From assembly GCA_028673005.1 (NCBI GenBank), contig CM054116.1, positions 70,817,315 to 70,881,314 on the forward strand: a DNA stretch of 64,000 bases. Direction: 5' to 3'. Both the position numbers and the translations under genes were made by a program. The first letter of the stretch is position 1; every line of letters begins with the position of its first letter. Shown here one piece after another: positions 59,441 through 64,000 of the stretch. The notes below the pieces were generated by a model, which did no database searches, was not told the DNA's origin, and was given only the letters and a program-made list of their open reading frames with translations. The DNA comes from Tanypteryx hageni (lineage: Eukaryota > Arthropoda > Insecta > Odonata > Petaluridae).

Positions 59441-60329
59441 GTAACATCTAAAATCAAATGTCACATCACTTGAAAAACTAGGCCATAACGTTAGGACCAA
59501 CTGCAATTCCCTTCATTTTCATACGTAAGGACTAATAGTAAATTTACTTGGCTTAATATTTAATCAAAAATTATATCGCAGCTGAATTTCAACCGTAAAT
59601 AAAATTACCATAATAGTTCTTTTTTCGATACAGTTCCATTCTGGAAATATAACTATAAAGGTATCTAATAATTAATTATATATTTCTATACGATGACCGA
59701 TGATTTTCAATCATTATATTCTGTTTGGGATATTCGTTTAAAGCAATATTTTAGAAAATCTCATTTGAATAAATCAAGAATGTCCTTTAAGCATTAAATT
59801 GTAAAATGAAGACTCAAAAAGATGTATAATAATATGTGACAATTACTAATTCATGACAAATGGGAACTAATAAGATGAGCGACGAGCATAGCGCTCAGCT
59901 GACAAAGAACTCCGTCAACAATCCGTTTCCAACTTTCGCTATGCTCCTGCAATATATGAAACCCCTCTTACAAGCAATTTGCTTACCTCTTCGCCATATA
60001 TGGCCATCCCGCCCGCACGTGCGAGCCCAAGGGGGTCATCTAGAATCTCCTCCTTCCTCATGATTCTGCCGCTATACGCTAAGAAAACAATAGCGCTATA
60101 TTTTGCCCATTTAAAAATCAATAAAATAAAAACCTCGCGCTGTTTCTCCATCCCGCCTCTACCACCTCACTTGATTTTTTATTGGCAATGATAATTTTTT
60201 TTGAAGACGTTAAATAATATTTTACTTTTTGAAAGACGAAAAAATTTATCTGTAATTCTACTGACATCGTTCCCTAGTTAATATTCCTTTGGTGTAAAAA
60301 TCTTCTAATAAATATAATTGATTCCCAGA
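59441..60329. other. Unannotated stretch
   Basis: AT-rich except 59950-60060, where a GC-richer patch carries short opposed frames with no known motif. Confidence 0.4.
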
Positions 60330-60612
60330 TAATTACTTTGGCATAAAACGGTTCGAGAAACTAGATGCGAATATCATATAAATAATAACCGTTCTAAGTG
60401 GTAATTCACCGATCATTGTTCATAAAATCAATAATTGTCGCTGAAGACGTCAGCTTCGTTTCCACCCAAAATGTACACTTGGTTTCCTCGCGTTCTATTA
60501 TTTATTTATTATTATTTTATTATTACTAACTTTATTTTCTTTATCTATTGGATTCCGGCCATAAAGAGAGCACGATAATTCATTTTTTAATATTTTAATT
60601 TAACTAACAGAG
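60330..60612. repeat. Diverged relative of the 34.4-kb fold-back element
   Basis: TAAGTGGTAATTCACCGATC corresponds to CAGTGGTAATTCATCGAAAA in the 34.4-kb left arm. CGCTGAAGACGTCAGCTTCG corresponds to CACTGAAGACGGCTACTTTG in its right arm. AAGAGAGCACGATAATTC matches AGAAGAGCACGACAATTCC just right of that element, in the same order. The arms no longer pair well. Confidence 0.55.
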
Positions 60613-60615
60613 TTG

Positions 60616-61210
60616 TGTTAATGACGATTGCCCCTTTGATGTAATGATACCTGAATTCTTAGTAATTATAAGATGTTAAATCATTGGGTAATGCATAATA
60701 CACTAGTTCTCCATAGATTATTTTGTTAATCTTCTAAATGTAATTCTGCGGAGATTATGCAAGTGTTAATCGCAACTCGCAATTTGCTTTTATTGACTCA
60801 TTCTTAGCAAAAAATGTCAATTCAACGGTAAAATAAAAACCAGTTTCATAAATAAATTATAAATGCGCTTACTAATAACCGCGCCATTTAGAAGCTCGGG
60901 CCAGTAGACCCCTTCGCCCCCTAATATTTTGATATTTATATATCAATTTTTTCGAAAGGAGAATTTTGTCGAGTTGTATATAAACGTAACGGACGCGGTG
61001 GAAACGGAAATCACAGTGTGTCAAGTTACTATATTATGGTTTTACTATTATGGGTTTTTACAAGCACCAGTTAGATTTTCGTCAATATAAAATATACTCG
61101 GGACGTGTCCCATTAATCAGTGGGTTGCGTTCTAATGTTCTTTTGCTTTAAACCCACTATACATTGGTGCCGAGTGCTGAAATTCGCGAGAAAAACAATA
61201 AAATTCTAGC
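60616..61210 (+). mobile_element. Candidate LTR with primer-binding site (BEL/Gypsy-type), truncated
   Basis: A promoter-like TATATAAA (60977-60984) is followed about 30 bp later by an initiator-like ATCACAGTGTG. At 61151-61163 AACCCACTATACA resembles an LTR 3' end (CA), and it is directly followed by TTGGTGCCGAGTGCTGAAAT (61164-61183). TGGTGCCG next to an LTR end is how the primer-binding sites of several insect LTR retrotransposons begin. The 5' edge (TGTTAA at 60616) is a guess. No gag-pol follows: a hAT MITE begins at 61219. A partner LTR was not found. Confidence 0.4.
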
Positions 61211-61218
61211 GCATTCAG

Positions 61219-61383
61219 CAGTGGTGCACTGTAAAATGTGTAGGCCCCTCGCCAAAACAAATTTGTAGTACCGGAAAAAATTTAAAGCCCTCACAAAAAA
61301 ATTGGGCCCTTTTTGACCATGCGTCCTCCTCTCCCCCCCCCGCCCGCCGCGTGGAGGTTGTGGGGGTGTCCGGTACGCCACTG
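61219..61383. mobile_element. hAT-type MITE, 165 bp
   Basis: The left end CAGTGGTGCACTGTAA and the right end read inward, CAGTGGCGTACCGGACACC, share CAGTGG.G.AC. The right end is the common hAT form CAGTGGCGTACC. The flanks GCATTCAG (61211-61218) and TTATTCAC (61384-61391) share only an ATTCA core, so the duplication is weak. The 74-codon minus-strand frame over it is not a gene. Confidence 0.6.
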
Positions 61384-61404
61384 TTATTCACTATTTATGA
61401 TAAT

Positions 61405-61652
61405 CAATAGCGGATTTGTAATAAGGTCAAAGCAGGCAATGGCCTAGGGGCGGCGAGATTACGGGGCGGCAATAAAAACAGGATAAAAAAGTATTAATAC
61501 GCAGACTTTTGATGAATTAAACTATTATGATCCGCAGACGGACGAATGTGCAGACAAACCATATATATGAGCGATTTTCTTTAGAAAAAAGTGCTAGAAA
61601 GTGGACGGAAAAATAATTGGCCTAGGGGTGCAAATTTCCAAATCCTCTACTG
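61405..61652. mobile_element. hAT-type MITE, 248 bp
   Basis: The left end CAATAGCGGATTTGTAA pairs with the inverse of the right end CAGTAGAGGATTTGGAAA. Both ends carry the block GGCCTAGGGG about 35 bases in, in the same orientation (a palindromic CCTAGG core). Flanks ATGATAAT (61397-61404) and ATAATAGT (61653-61660) match at 6 of 8. It starts 21 bp after the previous MITE ends. Confidence 0.65.
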
Positions 61653-62279
61653 ATAATAGTTGAATAAAATATTTCTATCGATAGTTTTCAAGCTAAACTA
61701 AATTCTATTACACTGAATAAAGAACAAATAAAACTTTTAAATGAATGTTACTGAAAGGCATCCTTTCACTTATCACTTCAGGGCTGCAAATGGAACATTC
61801 CTACCCACCCGTGCACGCATACGGTGACGTAAGCCTGGTTGTGAATCATTTTTATGACGCATTCCCAAAAACTGTATGTACTCCGACACGAACAGTGATA
61901 CAACAAAGTGGTTTATAAACGCTTTAATAAGGGGTGGACGGACTTCGTTATAAAGGAGCTTTGTTGTCAGAGGCTTCGTTAACCGAGGTATGCCTGTATA
62001 CCGTTTTCTGGTTACGATTATAGGGTAGCTATAAATCGATTTCAGTTTTATAATGTGATTTTTATAGTATAAATTATTGTCAATAAGTCGATGCATAACA
62101 TGTAAAAAAAACAAGTAAAAAGTAAATGCCATTTTAGTTATATCTATCCAACCGGATTTATTAACACTGCCGTAATCTAATCGTACATCCAATGCTAAAT
62201 CATCTCAGAAGCACTTTAATTTGTTTTTTTTTTCTCCGATCATCAAATATCAGTTCTTCGAATCTTTGTGAGTTTTTTT
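61653..62279. other. Unannotated stretch
   Basis: A 139-codon minus-strand frame at 61773-62192 has no recognised motif. It is the longest frame here and lies in AT-rich sequence, which makes it slightly less trivial than those in GC-rich blocks, but I cannot assign it. Confidence 0.3.
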
Positions 62280-62285
62280 TCCCGC

Positions 62286-62404
62286 AGGCTGCTGACACAA
62301 TGGCATCTTAAGCCTAAGATCTTGATCATAATCCGCCTGAAAGATGAAGGGCATGATGACCATTCTCATAAAATTAAATGCCAGGAGGGAATTGGCAAAA
62401 AATG
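62286..62404 (+). other. Possible exon behind a strong splice-acceptor-like site
   Basis: A long pyrimidine tract (GAGTTTTTTTTCCCGCAG, ending at 62286) precedes GCTGCTGACACAATGG. In the frame that starts one base after the AG, about 37 codons are open (with LTQWHLKPKILIIIRLKDEG) and end in TGA near 62404. GC content is above that of the flanks. No family is recognised, no donor is needed if this is a terminal exon, and short open runs of this size are not rare, so it is only a candidate. Confidence 0.2.
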
Positions 62405-63600
62405 AAAGATCCAACGATGAGCCTCACTTGACGCCTTCGCGGCGTCCATTGAAGGCTATTACATCACAATCCGGCCCGACTAGCCGACGCCACCAATAGA
62501 TGTCATGTGACAAGTTTCCAGTCTTCCTCAAACCTCACCTGGATGACCTCCTCCACCTCAAAAAAAATCTCCAAGACTTCCAGCACTGGAGTCAGTCTTC
62601 CTTCCATACCTTTCCGTTTAAAATTGTTTCGTTAAGAACAAGTTGGCATGATTATAAATCAAACCGTGTATCTCTTACAATAATTAATATGAGCTGAAAT
62701 TTAAATCGAGAATTTTAATGTAAGTAATGTTGTTTTATGATTTTTTACACTCATATATAATAAAAGTTAAATTTTAAAGTTTATGATCGACATCTGAGGT
62801 CAGCTTTTAAATGAAATAAAATTGATCAAAATAACACGCAACAAAATATACAATCCTATCCAAACAAATAATTGTAATAAATTAATGGAATACAAAGGGC
62901 TCTCTTCAATAGATAGTTGAATGATGTCTCAGCAAGCTCCTTTGCTTTAATTATTTAAGGCCAACCTAAATCATTTAAAATTTTCCTAATTTCAAGTCAA
63001 ATGTAATTCAGAATTTGATTTTGTTTTTCTGCTAGTCTCGTTGCTTGATCAGCAATGATTAAGTTCTTACAAACTTCAATTACGAGTTATTTCTTGCAAG
63101 TGTAAGTCCTCGTAAAATATATTCATAATTGGCTAAGAACTTATAATGGAGGCTTGGTTCGGCATCGTACGCGTCCATGACCTTGGCAATGGCTCTCGGA
63201 AAAGCCTCGAAGAGTAGATCCGTGACACATGCGGCAATCGAGGTCATAAGTCAACATAAAGGAAATTCTTATGGAAATGTCCAGCATTTATCACTTTCCA
63301 CCACTGCAAGTCATAGCTTCAGTTATATAAACTTCATCAGTTTTAGAGCGATATTTTAGATACGAAAATTAATTAATTCCTATTCCTTCTTAGGCTGTAT
63401 ATAAATAGGAAAAAAGCTCTTCTACATTCGCATTGGTGCTAGAAACCACTTGTATTCCTTCGCAAGTTTGAATCCATTAATTTTAACGTATGAAGATGAA
63501 TGAGCAATTTCCAAAAGAATATATAACAAAACCAAAAAAGAACAACCCACAAAATAGAAAGATTTCTTCCTAATCTTTTCAAAAGGTTTAGCACCAAGTT
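62405..63600. other. Unannotated stretch
   Basis: A GC-rich hairpin GACGCC-TTCGC-GGCGTC lies at about 62431-62447. Patches at 62480-62600 and 63140-63310 are more GC-rich than the surroundings but show no recognisable product. Confidence 0.35.
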
Positions 63601-64000
63601 ATTTTTCGAGTTTTTTCTAAAAAATAGGCGCTTTGTCTGTCCGTACGTCTGTACGGGAAATATCGCTGGAATCCTGTAACTTGAAAAAGCCATATTTTCA
63701 GAATATACTGTTGTCTATGAGAGCTAAATACGGTAAAAATTACGTGGCTCTAAAATTAGTTATTGGGGAATAATCGGAAAAAATCGCTAAAAAGTACTGG
63801 CTGCTACAAATGTAGGCAACCAGCAGTAAATCGCATCTGCATTCTTTACTTCGCTGGAAAGATAGCATTCACTGAAAAGAAGCGCCTTAATTTGCTCTTA
63901 AATTCTTCCCTCACTTGTTAGAATATCAATATACTTGGAAAAATTAGGAATGATCATAAATAAAATCAAAATTACTTCCAAGTCATTACGAATGTTCTTT
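63601..64000. repeat. Possible palindrome/GTCY repeat remnant, right window edge
   Basis: AAATAGGCGCTTTGTCTGTC followed by CGTACGTCTGTACGGG at about 63623-63657 has the GTCY tract of the palindrome-headed repeats; the head palindrome is not clear. The rest to the window end is AT-rich with nothing recognised. Confidence 0.35.

Noticed and set aside
1..64000. CRISPR arrays, operons or bacterial systems
   Set aside because: The window shows eukaryotic repeats and retroelements, with no regularly spaced repeat-spacer units and no tightly packed genes.

Overview
The window is eukaryotic, most likely from an arthropod with a large, TE-rich genome. It is AT-rich, has no operon structure, and no long open frames apart from retroelement pieces. 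It holds tRNA-derived SINE-like copies, hAT and Tc1/mariner terminal inverted repeats with correct-length target-site duplications, several non-LTR retrotransposon remnants, and many microsatellites. The species cannot be fixed from the sequence alone. I could not recognise any conserved host protein-coding gene. The open frames of 60-230 codons elsewhere are either in low-stop GC-rich blocks or scattered chance frames.

Layout. 0-8 kb: a GC-rich block, the first copy (A) of a ~0.7 kb dispersed repeat, a hAT-type MITE with a perfect 8-bp target duplication (2.7 kb), a fold-back element (3.6 kb), a 101-bp mariner-type MITE (6.26 kb) and a large inverted repeat (6.56 kb). 8-24 kb: two SINE copies, three more hAT-type elements with 8-bp target duplications (11.0, 15.1, 22.1 kb), a 1.4-kb decayed hAT element still carrying the transposase dimerisation region (20.5-21.9 kb), repeat copy B (16 kb), and two opposed copies of a palindrome-headed repeat (12 and 22.6 kb). 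24-31 kb: AT-rich sequence with almost nothing recognisable. 31.8-38.3 kb: GC/CpG-rich, pyrimidine/purine-asymmetric sequence that is the best candidate for a promoter or 5' exon region. 38-46 kb: a Tc1/mariner element with 31-bp inverted repeats and a decayed transposase, two LINE remnants and repeat copy C. 46-57 kb: mostly empty sequence with repeat copy D, a palindrome-headed repeat with an internal tandem duplication, and two GC-rich blocks. 57.7-59.4 kb: a LINE reverse transcriptase (CR1/Jockey-like) with only a few inactivating changes. 60-62 kb: a relative of the 34.4-kb fold-back element, a candidate LTR with a primer-binding site, and two hAT MITEs placed almost side by side.

The window therefore reads as intergenic or intronic sequence built largely by transposition. 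The most interesting signals are (i) a dispersed repeat whose three longer copies preserve a central hairpin with an A-T / G-C / G.T covariation, (ii) several apparently unrelated repeat families sharing a palindrome followed by a GTCY-rich tract, and (iii) a hAT element plus a short derivative with matching ends in the same 64 kb. All repeat family names are my descriptions; no database search was possible.
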